Source: Mesorhizobium jarvisii (GTDB lineage: Bacteria > Pseudomonadota > Alphaproteobacteria > Rhizobiales > Rhizobiaceae). Taken from it: 64,000 nucleotides of DNA. The translations under genes were made by a program, and so were the position numbers. The first letter of the stretch is position 1. Every line of letters begins with the position of its first letter. The stretch lies in NCBI RefSeq assembly GCF_003601985.1, contig NZ_QZXA01000007.1, positions 124,001-188,000 on the forward strand, read 5' to 3'. Below are positions 53,722-62,669 of this stretch, in pieces. The notes below the pieces were generated by a model. It was not told where the DNA came from. It worked only from the letters and a program-made list of their open reading frames with translations, and searched no databases.

Positions 53722-55119
53722 GTGACCGCTGCAAAGACCAGAACCGAAACCGATACGTTCGGCCCCATCGAGGTTGCCGCCGACCGTTATTGGGGCGCCC
53801 AGGCGCAGCGTTCCCTGGGTAATTTCAAGATCGGCTGGGAAAAGCAGCCGGCTTCGATCGTGCGTGCGCTGGGAGTGGTCAAGCGCGCCGCGGCCGAAGT
53901 GAACATGGAGATGAAGCGGCTCGATCCGGTCGTCGGCAAGGCGATCGTCGACGCCGCCCAGGAAGTGATCGACGGCAAGCTCAATGATCATTTCCCGCTG
54001 GTGGTCTGGCAGACCGGCTCGGGCACGCAGTCCAACATGAACGCCAATGAGGTGATCTCCAACCGGGCGGTCGAGATGCTGGGCGGGGCGATGGGCTCGA
54101 AGAAGCCGGTGCACCCAAACGACCACGTCAATATGAGCCAGTCGTCGAACGACACCTATCCGACGGCCATGCATATCGCCTGCGCAGAGCAGGTCGTCCA
54201 TCATCTCATCCCGGCGCTGCATCATCTGCACAAGGCGCTGGACGCCAAGGCCCGGGCCTTCAATCACATCATCAAGATCGGCCGCACCCATACGCAGGAT
54301 GCCACGCCGCTGACGCTGGGCCAGGAATTTTCCGGCTATGCGGCGCAGGTCGCCTCCTCGATCAAGCGCATCGAAATGACGCTGCCCGGCCTGCAGGAAC
54401 TGGCGCAAGGCGGCACCGCCGTCGGCACCGGCCTTAACGCGCCAGTCGGTTTTGCTGAAAAGGTGGCCGATCGCATCGCCGCCATCACCGGCATCGCTTT
54501 CGTCACCGCGCCGAACAAGTTCGAGGCGCTCGCGGCACATGATTCCATGGTGTTCTCGCACGGCGCCATCAACGCGGCGGCGGCAGCACTCTTCAAGATC
54601 GCCAACGACATCCGCTTCCTCGGTTCAGGCCCGCGCTCGGGCCTCGGCGAATTGTCGCTGCCGGAAAACGAACCCGGCTCCTCGATCATGCCGGGCAAGG
54701 TCAATCCGACCCAGTGCGAGGCGATGACGCAGGTCTGCGTACAGGTGTTCGGCAACAATGCGGCGCTGACCTTCGCCGGCAGCCAGGGCCATTTCGAGCT
54801 CAATGTCTACAATCCGCTGATGGCCTACAATTTCCTGCAGTCGGTGCAGTTGCTTGCCGATGCATCGGTCTCCTTCACCGACAATTGCGTCGTCGGCATC
54901 GTCGCGCGGGAGGACAATATACGTGAATCACTGAACCGCTCGCTGATGCTGGTGACGGCGCTGGCGCCTACCATCGGCTACGACAACGCCGCCAAGATCG
55001 CCAAGACGGCGCATAAGAACGGCACCACGCTGCGCGAGGAAGCGCTGGCCACGGGGCTGGTCAGCGAGGCCGATTATGACCGGCTGGTGCGCCCGGAGGA
55101 CATGACGCATCCGGGGTAA
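53722..55119 (+). CDS. fumC: Class II fumarate hydratase
   Basis: The product is 465 aa from a GTG at 53722 with AAGGAG six bases upstream. It has the class II fumarase marks: TGSGTQSNMNANEV, HPNDHVNMSQSSNDTYPT with its active-site His, IGRTHTQDATP and the signature GSSIMPGKVNPTQCEA. It converts fumarate and malate in the TCA cycle without an iron-sulphur cluster. It has its own leader after the RIME-like element and a hairpin after the stop. Confidence 0.98.
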   Translation: MTAAKTRTETDTFGPIEVAADRYWGAQAQRSLGNFKIGWEKQPASIVRALGVVKRAAAEVNMEMKRLDPVVGKAIVDAAQEVIDGKLNDHFPLVVWQTGSGTQSNMNANEVISNRAVEMLGGAMGSKKPVHPNDHVNMSQSSNDTYPTAMHIACAEQVVHHLIPALHHLHKALDAKARAFNHIIKIGRTHTQDATPLTLGQEFSGYAAQVASSIKRIEMTLPGLQELAQGGTAVGTGLNAPVGFAEKVADRIAAITGIAFVTAPNKFEALAAHDSMVFSHGAINAAAAALFKIANDIRFLGSGPRSGLGELSLPENEPGSSIMPGKVNPTQCEAMTQVCVQVFGNNAALTFAGSQGHFELNVYNPLMAYNFLQSVQLLADASVSFTDNCVVGIVAREDNIRESLNRSLMLVTALAPTIGYDNAAKIAKTAHKNGTTLREEALATGLVSEADYDRLVRPEDMTHPG

Positions 55120-55129
55120 GGTGCTTTTC

Positions 55130-55151
55130 GGCGGGAGAATTTACTCCCGCC
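55130..55151 (+). terminator. Hairpin after fumC
   Basis: An 8-bp stem GGCGGGAG/CTCCCGCC with a six-base loop stands 10 bp after the fumC stop. No T-run follows, so it may act as a 3' stabiliser or a weak terminator. Confidence 0.5.
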
Positions 55152-55296
55152 CCCGCATCACCCGATACGAATTTCGCGCTTTTTCGCCGTTCACGGAAAC
55201 GGATAACCTGTGAACAATGTGTCGCCGCATCGGCGGCTTTGGTGAACAGTCGGCATCGTCTATCTCAGGGTCATTCAACCCATTCGGAGAGACACC

Positions 55297-55719
55297 ATGT
55301 CCATCAACACTTCCGCCGCAGGCGCCGGCACCGCGTCCAACAGCTCTGTCACCATCCTGCTTGGCCGCATCCTGCTCGCGGTCATTTTCCTGCTTTCCGG
55401 TTTCGGCAAGCTCACCGCCATTTCCGGCACCGCTGCCTACTTTGGCGGCCTCGGCCTGCCCGCTCCGACCGCAACGGCTGTGGTCGTTGGCCTGATTGAA
55501 CTGCTCGGCGGCCTCGCCATCCTCGTCGGTTTCCAGACCCGTGTCGCTGCCTGGGTGCTCGCGATCTTCACCGTCGCCACCGGGCTGGTCGCCCATACCG
55601 GCTGGGCCGACCAGATGCAGATGATCCAGTTCCTCAAGAACCTCGCCATCACCGGCGGCTTCCTGCTGCTGGCCTCATCGGGCGCGGGCGCCTATTCGAT
55701 CGACGCCAAGCGCGGCTGA
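55297..55719 (+). CDS. DoxX-family membrane protein, copy 1
   Basis: The product is 140 aa with a GGAGAGACACC site. It has four transmembrane helices and DoxX cues near the start (ILLGRILLAVIFLLSGFGKL), GLPAPTATAVVVGLIELLGG, and the C-terminal KNLAITGGFLLLAS. DoxX proteins are often linked to thiol or respiratory redox control; the biochemical role is unsettled. A terminator separates it from the second copy, so they are probably separately transcribed. Confidence 0.93.
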   Translation: MSINTSAAGAGTASNSSVTILLGRILLAVIFLLSGFGKLTAISGTAAYFGGLGLPAPTATAVVVGLIELLGGLAILVGFQTRVAAWVLAIFTVATGLVAHTGWADQMQMIQFLKNLAITGGFLLLASSGAGAYSIDAKRG

Positions 55720-55741
55720 ACCTTCCCTCCCAAGCCTCGAC

Positions 55742-55773
55742 AAAGCGGCGCGGAATTTTCCGCGCCGCTTTTT
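55742..55773 (+). terminator. Intrinsic terminator after DoxX copy 1
   Basis: A perfect 14-bp stem AAAGCGGCGCGGAA/TTCCGCGCCGCTTT with a 2-base loop is followed by more T residues. It lies 22 bp after the stop. Confidence 0.92.
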
Positions 55774-55873
55774 CGTTGTCTGGAATAGCCGGTCCGGTTT
55801 CGGCGGAGGCCTCACAGGCGTAGACTTCGGGCAGCCGGCTCGAGCCCAGAGGGCGCCGGCAAGGGAGGTGGCC

Positions 55874-56296
55874 ATGACCCGCGATGCTTTGCTTCTGGTT
55901 TCGCGACTGCTGTTTGCCGTGCTGTTCGTACCATCCGGCTTCCAGGCGCTCGCCAACATTGCCGGCACATCCGATTATTTCGCCGGCCTAGGCCTGCCGC
56001 TGCCGACGCTCGCCGCCTGGGGCACGGGCCTGTTCGAGCTGATCGCCGGCTTGCTGATCCTCATCGGGTTTCAGACACGGATCGTGGCGCTGCTTTTGGC
56101 GGCCTTCTGCGTCGTTGCCGGCTTCATCGGCCATCACGGCCAAGGGGCCGGCGATGCGATGCTCGCCTTCCTGCACCAGCAGATGCTGATGAAGGACATT
56201 GCGATATCAGGCGGCTTCCTGGCGCTGGCCATGGCCGGCGCCGGCGGCTGGTCGGCGGACGGGCGCGGTTTCGCTATCGGTGCGGACGTAACCTGA
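55874..56296 (+). CDS. DoxX-family membrane protein, copy 2
   Basis: The product is 140 aa from the ATG at 55874, five bases after GGGAGG; a GTG at 55868 is in the ribosome site. It has the same four-helix plan and conserved segments as copy 1 (LLFAVLFVPSGFQAL, GLPLPTLAAWGTGLFEL, KDIAISGGFLALA). The two copies are clearly paralogous but separated by a terminator. It converges on the ppx gene. Confidence 0.93.
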   Translation: MTRDALLLVSRLLFAVLFVPSGFQALANIAGTSDYFAGLGLPLPTLAAWGTGLFELIAGLLILIGFQTRIVALLLAAFCVVAGFIGHHGQGAGDAMLAFLHQQMLMKDIAISGGFLALAMAGAGGWSADGRGFAIGADVT

Positions 56297-56317
56297 GCCT
56301 CAGTCAGCAAGAGCGCC

Positions 56318-57853
56318 CTATTTGACCGACACGCTCGGTCCGCCCTCGACCGCCAGCACGAGCCTGCGGTTGCTGATCCGCGCCAGTTGCGCCAGGCGGC
56401 CGGCCGGTCGCTCGCCATAGAGATCGGAGAGCGATGCCGGCAACACCAGCGCCAGCACGCCGTTGGCGCGCTGCTCCCATTTCAGCCTAGGCATGATGCC
56501 GGGCATCGAGGCCGTCAGCAGGTAGACCACCCGCATCATCGCCGCCAGCACGCGAGCCCGCTCGAGATAGCGCGGCGTAGCCAGCGCCTTGATTTCAGGT
56601 GCGATGGATTCGTTGAAGATGCCGTCGTGACGATAGGCGTTGGCCAAAGCCAGGAAGGCGCGGCCGGGATGGTCGACGCCGAAGAAAGAGGCGTGCGCTA
56701 TGATGTTGAGCGATTGCCTGCCGCGATATTCCGGGTGCGCGCGCCAGCCGATGTCGGCCAGCAATGCGGCAGCGTGGCGGTAGCGCGCCTCGTCCTCGGT
56801 CTCGTCGATGCCGAAGGCCGCGAAGGATTTGGCCGTCCAGTCGACCAATTCATGCGCATGGGTGAACGAGCGCGAGCGCAAACGGGCGAGTTCCTCGGAC
56901 GCCGAGATCAACGGATCGGCCTTCTGCTCGGCCTCGTCGAGCAGCGAATAGAGGAAGCCTTCGCGCACGCCGAGCGCCGAGACGATGATCTTCGACGGCT
57001 GCATCGCCGCCATGATCTCCTGCAGCACGATGGCGCCATAGGGCAGCAGCGAGCGGCGGTTCTTCGAGACGCCCTCGATCCCCTTGACCTTCTCGATCTC
57101 GGCCTTGGCCACCTGCTTGAGAAAATTCGTCGCGCTGTCGGCCGACATCTCGTAGTGGTGCATGACGCCAAGCGGGTAGTTGGTCATCTCCATGTGCAGG
57201 CGGGCGAGGTTTCGCCAGGTGCCGCCGACGGCGTAGAAGGGCCGGCCCTGCCCGCCTTTCAACAGCTTCGCGCGCGCCAGTTCGTCGCGCGCGATCTTCT
57301 GTGCCTGGGCAAGCGAGTTCTTCGCCATGTCCTGCAGGCGCAGGCCGCCGAGCGGCAGCGTTATGCCGTCGCCGATCGCCTCGCCATTGACGTCGACCAG
57401 TTCGAGACTGCCGCCGCCCAGATCGCCGGCGATGCCATTGGCCGGGTGGAAGCCGGAGATGACGCCGAGCGCCGAATAGTAGGCTTCCTGGCGGCCGCTG
57501 ATCACGCGGATCTCGGTCTTGAGGACCTCTTCGGCGCGATGGATGAAATCGGGACCGTTGATCGCCTCGCGCGCGGCTGCCGTGGCCAAGACATACATAT
57601 GCTCGGCGCCCGCCTGATCGGACAGCGCGCGAAAGCGGCGGAACTCTTCCATCGAGCGGGTCACCGCCTCGGGGTCGAGTTTTCCGGTCGAAACGATGCC
57701 ACGGCCAAGACCGGCGAGCATCTTTTCGTTGAACAGCATGGTCGGCGAGCGCGCCAGCCCCTCATAGACGACGAGGCGGATCGAATTCGACCCGATGTCG
57801 ATGATGGATAGCGGTCGGCGGTCCTGCAGCCGGCCCTGGGAATCAGACAGCAT
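56318..57853 (-). CDS. ppx: Exopolyphosphatase (Ppx/GppA)
   Basis: The product is 511 aa. The sugar-kinase/actin-type ATPase fold shows IDIGSNSIRLVVYEG (phosphate loop 1) and GDLGGGSLELVDV (loop 2), with the C-terminal HD-like helical domain (HAHELVDWTAKSF, YRHAAALLADIGW). It removes terminal phosphates from polyphosphate or pppGpp. Its ATG shares one base with the ppk stop, so synthesis and breakdown of polyphosphate are encoded in one coupled unit. Confidence 0.96.
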   Translation of the reverse strand: MLSDSQGRLQDRRPLSIIDIGSNSIRLVVYEGLARSPTMLFNEKMLAGLGRGIVSTGKLDPEAVTRSMEEFRRFRALSDQAGAEHMYVLATAAAREAINGPDFIHRAEEVLKTEIRVISGRQEAYYSALGVISGFHPANGIAGDLGGGSLELVDVNGEAIGDGITLPLGGLRLQDMAKNSLAQAQKIARDELARAKLLKGGQGRPFYAVGGTWRNLARLHMEMTNYPLGVMHHYEMSADSATNFLKQVAKAEIEKVKGIEGVSKNRRSLLPYGAIVLQEIMAAMQPSKIIVSALGVREGFLYSLLDEAEQKADPLISASEELARLRSRSFTHAHELVDWTAKSFAAFGIDETEDEARYRHAAALLADIGWRAHPEYRGRQSLNIIAHASFFGVDHPGRAFLALANAYRHDGIFNESIAPEIKALATPRYLERARVLAAMMRVVYLLTASMPGIMPRLKWEQRANGVLALVLPASLSDLYGERPAGRLAQLARISNRRLVLAVEGGPSVSVK

Positions 57854-60054
57854 CAGGTGGACGCTGCAGCGTTCTTCTTGCGGCGCTTGAACTGCGCAAT
57901 GCGCTTGGGCGCGTGCGACTTCAGCGCGTCACCCCGTCCCGACAGGCTCGGATTGGTCATGAAATATTCCTGCGCGTTGAACGGTTCCTCGCCCTCCTCA
58001 AGCACCACGCGCCGGGAGGTTCCATCAGCCAATACGTCGAAACTTTGCTGATTGTCCATGATATTGCCCAGCATGATCTGGCCCAAAACCTGTTCATGCA
58101 CAGTTGGATTGGTGATCGGCACCATGGTCTCGACGCGACGGTCGAGATTGCGCGGCATCAGGTCGGCGGAGGAGATATAGACGATCGCCTCGTCTGAGGG
58201 CAGGCCATAGCCATTGCCAAAACAATAGATGCGGCTGTGTTCGAGGAAGCGGCCGACGATCGACTTGACCCTGATGTTTTCCGACAGGCCCGGCACCTGC
58301 GGCCGCAGGCAGCATATGCCGCGCACGACGAGGTCGATCTCAACCCCGGCGCGGCTGGCATCATAGAGCGCGTCGATGATGATCGGGTCGACCAGCGCGT
58401 TCATCTTCATCCAGATGCGCGCCGGCTTTCCCTCCAGCGCATGGGCGACTTCGTCGGAAATGTGGTGCAGGATGCGGTTGCGCAGCGTGAATGGCGAGAT
58501 AGCTAGCCGCATTTCGGCGGTCGGCTCGGCATAGCCGGTGATGAAATTGAACAGCTGGGCAACGTCGCGGGCGATCGTCGGATCGGTGGTGAAGAAGGAC
58601 AGGTCGGTGTAGATACGCGCGGTGACCGGATGGTAGTTGCCGGTGCCCAGATGCACGTAGTTGCGCAGCTTGCCGTCCTCGCGCCGCACCACCAGCGACA
58701 TTTTCGCGTGGGTCTTCAATTCGAGGAATCCGAACACGACCTGCACGCCTGCGCGCTCGAGGTCGCGCGCCCAGCGGATGTTGGCTTCCTCGTCGAAGCG
58801 CGCCTTTAGCTCGACCAACGCGGTCACCGACTTGCCGGCTTCGGCCGCGTCGACCAGCGCGCGCACGATCGGGCTGTCGTTGGAGGTTCGGTAAAGGGTC
58901 TGCTTGATCGCCACCACTTCGGGATCGGCCATGGCCTGGCGCAGGAACTGCACGACGACGTCGAAGGATTCGTAGGGGTGGTGGACGATGATGTCCTTCT
59001 CGCGGATAGCGGCAAAGCAGTCACCGCCATGCTCGCGGATGCGTTCGGGAAAGCGGGGATTGTAGGGCGTGAATTTCAGGTCGTCGCGGGGAACAGCGAC
59101 GATCTCGGAGATCTGGCTGAGCGCCAGCGGACCGGTCAAGACGCTGATGCGGCTCGACGAGACGCCGAGCTCGCCGGCCACGAAATCGCGCAATTCCCCA
59201 GGCATCAGCCTGTCGAACTCGATGCGGATCACCGAGCCACGGCGCCGCCGCTTAAGCGCCGTCTCGAACAGGCGCACCAGATCTTCCGACTCTTCCTCGA
59301 CCTCGATATCGCTGTCGCGGATGATACGGAATGTGCCGGAGCCCTTGACCTCGTAGCCGGGGAACAGCTTACCGATATAGAGACCGACCGCCTCCTCCAG
59401 CGGGATGAAGCGAACATGGTGCTTGCGATCGGGAAGCCGGATGAAGCGCTTCAGCGCCACCGGCAGGCGCAGAAGCGCGCTCATCTCCTCGCCATTCTTG
59501 CGGTGGCGCAGCTGCAGCGCCATCGAGAAGCCGAGGTTGGGAATGAACGGGAACGGATGCGCCGGGTCGATCGACAGCGGGGTCAGCACCGGAAACACCT
59601 GGTCCTGGAAATGCTCTTCCAGCCAGACCTTCTCGTCCTTGGTCAGCGCATCGCGCGTAATGCTCTCGATGCCTTCCTTGTTGAGCAGCACGGTGAGCGC
59701 CGAAAGGCTCTTCTGCTGATCTTCCTGCAGCCGCTCGACCTCGCGCAGCAGCTGTTCGAGCTGCTGTTCGGGGGTGCGGCCGTCGGGGCTTTTCAGCGTG
59801 ATGCCTTCGCGCACCTGGCCGGCGAGGCCGGCGACGCGCACCATGAAGAACTCGTCGAGATTGGCCGCCGAAATCGACAGGAAGCGAACGCGCTCCAGCA
59901 GCGGATGGTGGGTGTTCAGCGATTCCTCGAGAACGCGACGATTGAATTGCAGCCAGGAAAACTCACGGTTGACGAAGCGATCCGGGTTGCCGCCCTCTGA
60001 ACTGGCCACCTCGACATTGACGAATTCGCTCTGCACCGGCTTCAGTTCGTTCAT
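57853..60054 (-). CDS. ppk: Polyphosphate kinase 1
   Basis: The product is 733 aa from the ATG at 60054, which has an AGGGACA site. It has all four Ppk1 domains in order. Key segments are NREFSWLQFNRRVLEES at the N-terminus, HLGTGNYHPVTARIYTD with the probable catalytic His, FLEHSRIYCFGNG with the second conserved His, and YISSADLMPRNLDRRVE. It makes polyphosphate from ATP at the membrane. It is followed directly by ppx. Confidence 0.97.
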   Translation of the reverse strand: MNELKPVQSEFVNVEVASSEGGNPDRFVNREFSWLQFNRRVLEESLNTHHPLLERVRFLSISAANLDEFFMVRVAGLAGQVREGITLKSPDGRTPEQQLEQLLREVERLQEDQQKSLSALTVLLNKEGIESITRDALTKDEKVWLEEHFQDQVFPVLTPLSIDPAHPFPFIPNLGFSMALQLRHRKNGEEMSALLRLPVALKRFIRLPDRKHHVRFIPLEEAVGLYIGKLFPGYEVKGSGTFRIIRDSDIEVEEESEDLVRLFETALKRRRRGSVIRIEFDRLMPGELRDFVAGELGVSSSRISVLTGPLALSQISEIVAVPRDDLKFTPYNPRFPERIREHGGDCFAAIREKDIIVHHPYESFDVVVQFLRQAMADPEVVAIKQTLYRTSNDSPIVRALVDAAEAGKSVTALVELKARFDEEANIRWARDLERAGVQVVFGFLELKTHAKMSLVVRREDGKLRNYVHLGTGNYHPVTARIYTDLSFFTTDPTIARDVAQLFNFITGYAEPTAEMRLAISPFTLRNRILHHISDEVAHALEGKPARIWMKMNALVDPIIIDALYDASRAGVEIDLVVRGICCLRPQVPGLSENIRVKSIVGRFLEHSRIYCFGNGYGLPSDEAIVYISSADLMPRNLDRRVETMVPITNPTVHEQVLGQIMLGNIMDNQQSFDVLADGTSRRVVLEEGEEPFNAQEYFMTNPSLSGRGDALKSHAPKRIAQFKRRKKNAAAST

Positions 60055-60282
60055 TGTCCCTGCCCACAACCGTTCCCTTGGAGCGCCGCCAGATGGCGAT
60101 GAACGCTCTTACATGCCTTCGTAAAGCGTTATCAGTCGCGGAATCGCTTGGCATCCGCGGTCACACGCTTAACCGGCTCAACTTATCCTCTGACAGGCTT
60201 TTGCGACAGTTTCATTTCATCGATCTTGCAAAGAGACCTGTTATGATCCAGATGCATGCGAGACTGCGTTAAGGAGACGACG

Positions 60283-60528
60283 ATGGCAGGCGGTTCCATT
60301 CCCCATTTCCAGAACGATGCCGGCCATCCGGCGATCGACATCGGGGTCAAGGAATTCATGTGCACGGGCGCCAATCCGCCTTTCGACCACCCGCATGTGT
60401 TTCTCGACATGGGCGACGACAATGAAAAAGTCTGCCCCTATTGCTCGACGCTCTATCGCTACTCGCCGAAGCTGAAGGCAACGGAAACGCTGCCGGCAGG
60501 CTGCCTCTACATCGACCAGGCCGCTTGA
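60283..60528 (+). CDS. Zinc-finger (zf-CHCC, NDUFS6-like) protein
   Basis: The product is 81 aa from the ATG at 60283 with an AAGGAG site. Its zinc site is VKEFMCTGANPPFDHPHVFL with Cys and His, then VCPYCSTLY. This matches the zf-CHCC family, whose mitochondrial member NDUFS6 is a complex I accessory subunit. In alphaproteobacteria such genes are small and widespread. It lies 19 bp before a FAD monooxygenase gene, probably in one transcript. Confidence 0.93.
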   Translation: MAGGSIPHFQNDAGHPAIDIGVKEFMCTGANPPFDHPHVFLDMGDDNEKVCPYCSTLYRYSPKLKATETLPAGCLYIDQAA

Positions 60529-60547
60529 TTCTTTCCCGACGGACCTG

Positions 60548-61786
60548 ATGGACGACCAGCGCTCCCGGCAAATCGTCATCGCCGGAGCGGGCGTCGCCGG
60601 GCTGACCGCGGCACTTGCTTTTGCCAGACGCGGCTATCCCGTGCAGGTGTTCGAGCAAGCGCCGCGCCTGGAAGCCGTAGGCGCCGGCCTCCAGCTTTCT
60701 CCCAACGCGACACGCATCCTGCGTGACCTCGGCGTGCTCGACCGGCTGCTGCCGGCGGCGGTGCGGCCGGAGGCCGTGATGCTCAAGGATGCCAGGACGT
60801 TACGCCAATTGGCGCGTGTGCCGTTGGGACAATCGGGTGAAAGCCGCTGGGGCGCTCCCTATCTCGTCGCGCACCGGGCAGATCTGCAGAGTGCGCTGAT
60901 GGCGTGTGCGGCAGAGATGCCTGATATCCATCTCACGCTCGGGGCGCGCGTCGAAAAAATTGCGACTGGCAGCCGTGGTGTGACGGCGACCGTCGAGATC
61001 GGCGGCAAGACGGCAGAGGAACAGGGCTCCTTGCTGGTCGGCGCCGATGGCGTCTGGTCGTCGGTACGCGGGCTTGTCGATGCAAAAAGGATGGCATCGC
61101 CAAGAAGCCGTTTTTCGGGAGAGCTGGCCTGGCGCACCACCGTCGCGGCCGACAGCGGTGCCGGGCAAGCCTTTGCCGCGATCGGCGCGGCCGATTGCGT
61201 CACGACTTTCCTGCATCCGGGTTTCCATATGGTCGCCTATCCCGTCAGCAAGGGCGACGCCTTCAATCTCGTCGCGTTCACCAAAGGCGAGCGCATCGCC
61301 GAGGGGTGGTCCGGCCGTGCCGATCCCGGCATCCTCGCCGCCGCCATGCGCGGCACCGCGCCAGGACTCGTGAAGCTGGTGGAACAGGCCGGCCCGTGGC
61401 TGACCTGGCCGCTGCATACCGTGGAGCAGAAGCAGCCCTGGACAATGCCAGCCGGCATCGCGCTGATCGGCGATGCCGCGCATGCGATGACGCCGTTCGC
61501 TGCACAGGGCGCGGCAATGGCGATCGAGGATGCAGCGACGCTCGCCACTCTGGTCACCGACTTTCCCGCCGATCCGCGACAGAGCCTCACCATCTGGGAA
61601 AATCTGCGGCGGCCGCGCGTGGAGAGGGTCCTCAAGCGCGGTGCGCTCAACCGGCTTGCCTGGCACGCCCGAGGTCCGGTGGCACTGGCCCGCAATGTGG
61701 TGCTGGCGGCACGGCCTGCGGAGAAGCTCGCCGCCGACCTCGACTGGCTTTATGGCTGGGAGGAGCAGAGGGTCGTCAGGCGGTAG
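60548..61786 (+). CDS. FAD-dependent aromatic monooxygenase (PHBH/salicylate hydroxylase-like)
   Basis: The product is 412 aa. It shows the three marks of group A flavoprotein monooxygenases: the FAD fingerprint IVIAGAGVAGLTAALAFARRG, the DG-type motif LLVGADGVWSSVR, and GIALIGDAAHAMTPFAAQGAAMAIED. It hydroxylates an aromatic or related substrate with NAD(P)H and O2; the exact substrate is unknown. The stop TAG at 61784-61786 is followed at once by the BrnA-like remnant in the same frame. Confidence 0.92.
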   Translation: MDDQRSRQIVIAGAGVAGLTAALAFARRGYPVQVFEQAPRLEAVGAGLQLSPNATRILRDLGVLDRLLPAAVRPEAVMLKDARTLRQLARVPLGQSGESRWGAPYLVAHRADLQSALMACAAEMPDIHLTLGARVEKIATGSRGVTATVEIGGKTAEEQGSLLVGADGVWSSVRGLVDAKRMASPRSRFSGELAWRTTVAADSGAGQAFAAIGAADCVTTFLHPGFHMVAYPVSKGDAFNLVAFTKGERIAEGWSGRADPGILAAAMRGTAPGLVKLVEQAGPWLTWPLHTVEQKQPWTMPAGIALIGDAAHAMTPFAAQGAAMAIEDAATLATLVTDFPADPRQSLTIWENLRRPRVERVLKRGALNRLAWHARGPVALARNVVLAARPAEKLAADLDWLYGWEEQRVVRR

Positions 61787-61909
61787 GACGTCGACTCTGA
61801 TCTAGTCGCATGGTTCAAGGGGCGCGAGCCCGATGGTCGCGGTTATCAAAGCGCGATCAATAAGGCATTGCGCGAATATGTGATGAAGCAGGACCGTAAA
61901 GCCGATTAG
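61787..61909 (+). pseudogene. BrnA-like antitoxin remnant
   Basis: Directly after the monooxygenase stop, the same frame reads 40 residues (DVDSDLVAWFKGREPDGRGY, then QSAINKALREYVMKQ...) and stops at 61907. This is the ribbon-helix-helix end of BrnA antitoxins (WFK...GYQxxINxxLRxY). No BrnT toxin gene or start codon accompanies it, so it is probably a decayed fragment of a toxin-antitoxin locus. Confidence 0.72.
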
Positions 61910-62575
61910 CTAATTATACAGCCGCAACGACCATCCCAGCGACACCGGCAACGGGTTCCACCAGCCGGTCCGCAGGCCGGCGGTGCGCAACGCGGCGGCG
62001 GTCCAAGTGTTGCAGCCGACCAGTGCGTTGAAATGACCGTTCGCCTCGTAGAAGCGGTCGAAGCTGGAGTAGGCCGCATTCTCGATGACGATCGGGCCGC
62101 CAGGCCCCTGCTGAAAACTGGCTGCGATAAAATCAAGCAAGGCCGTGAACTGATCATCACCAATGTCGAAGCCGGCGACATCGGGATGCGGTTCGACGAT
62201 AGCGCCGGCGACATCGACATGCATGACCGAGGCGTCGAGGGTCAGCGCCTTCATCACCGGAACGGCCTTGAGCTCGGACCACGTCGGTGTTTCCAGATAG
62301 AAGGCGCGGCCGCCCCAGCCGAAGACGATGTAGCGCACCTCGGGCGCATCTGACGGCAGCCCGGCGTCCACCAGGAAGTGGAAGCGCTTGCGTACGGCGT
62401 CGTCCACTGGAATGGCGATATCGGTATGGATCGGGTTCTTCAGCACCAGTATATGCCGCGTGCCCTCGCCCGCCGACGCCGCCGGCCAGAGCGGGCGCGG
62501 CACCAGCGTGCCGAGGGTCGCCGCAAGCACGATCGCGGCCAGCACCATGGAGAGGAAACGCAGGACTTTTCTCAT
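61910..62575 (-). CDS. DUF2459/TIGR02117-family exported protein
   Basis: The product is 221 aa from the ATG at 62575, whose first 35 residues form a signal or membrane anchor (MRKVLRFLSMVLAAIVLAATL). Recognisable family segments are NPIHTDIAIPVDD, FGWGGRAFYLETPTW, and the closing YEANGHFNALVGCNTWTAAALRTAGL...WNPLPVSL. The function is unknown; relatives sit near urease genes in some genomes, but none is seen here. Its stop abuts the BrnA-like remnant. Confidence 0.82.
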   Translation of the reverse strand: MRKVLRFLSMVLAAIVLAATLGTLVPRPLWPAASAGEGTRHILVLKNPIHTDIAIPVDDAVRKRFHFLVDAGLPSDAPEVRYIVFGWGGRAFYLETPTWSELKAVPVMKALTLDASVMHVDVAGAIVEPHPDVAGFDIGDDQFTALLDFIAASFQQGPGGPIVIENAAYSSFDRFYEANGHFNALVGCNTWTAAALRTAGLRTGWWNPLPVSLGWSLRLYN

Positions 62576-62619
62576 CGATGACGTCCCCGCCGCCAATCGC
62601 ATCACCCGATCCACAAGCA

Positions 62620-62650
62620 AAGAGCCCGGCCGCGTTGCGGCCGGGCTCTT
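62620..62650 (-). terminator. Terminator of the aap operon
   Basis: A perfect 14-bp stem AAGAGCCCGGCCGC/GCGGCCGGGCTCTT with a three-base loop lies 20 bp after the aapP stop, with a T-rich tail on the minus strand. It may also serve the divergent side. Confidence 0.88.
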
Positions 62651-62669
62651 GCGCTCAGTTTGGAACCGC

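Noticed and set aside
55180..55212. Possible further RIME-like copy after fumC
   Set aside because: Only a 13-bp block (TTCACGGAAACGG) matches copy A, and the characteristic ends are missing. It may be a relic but is too short to list.
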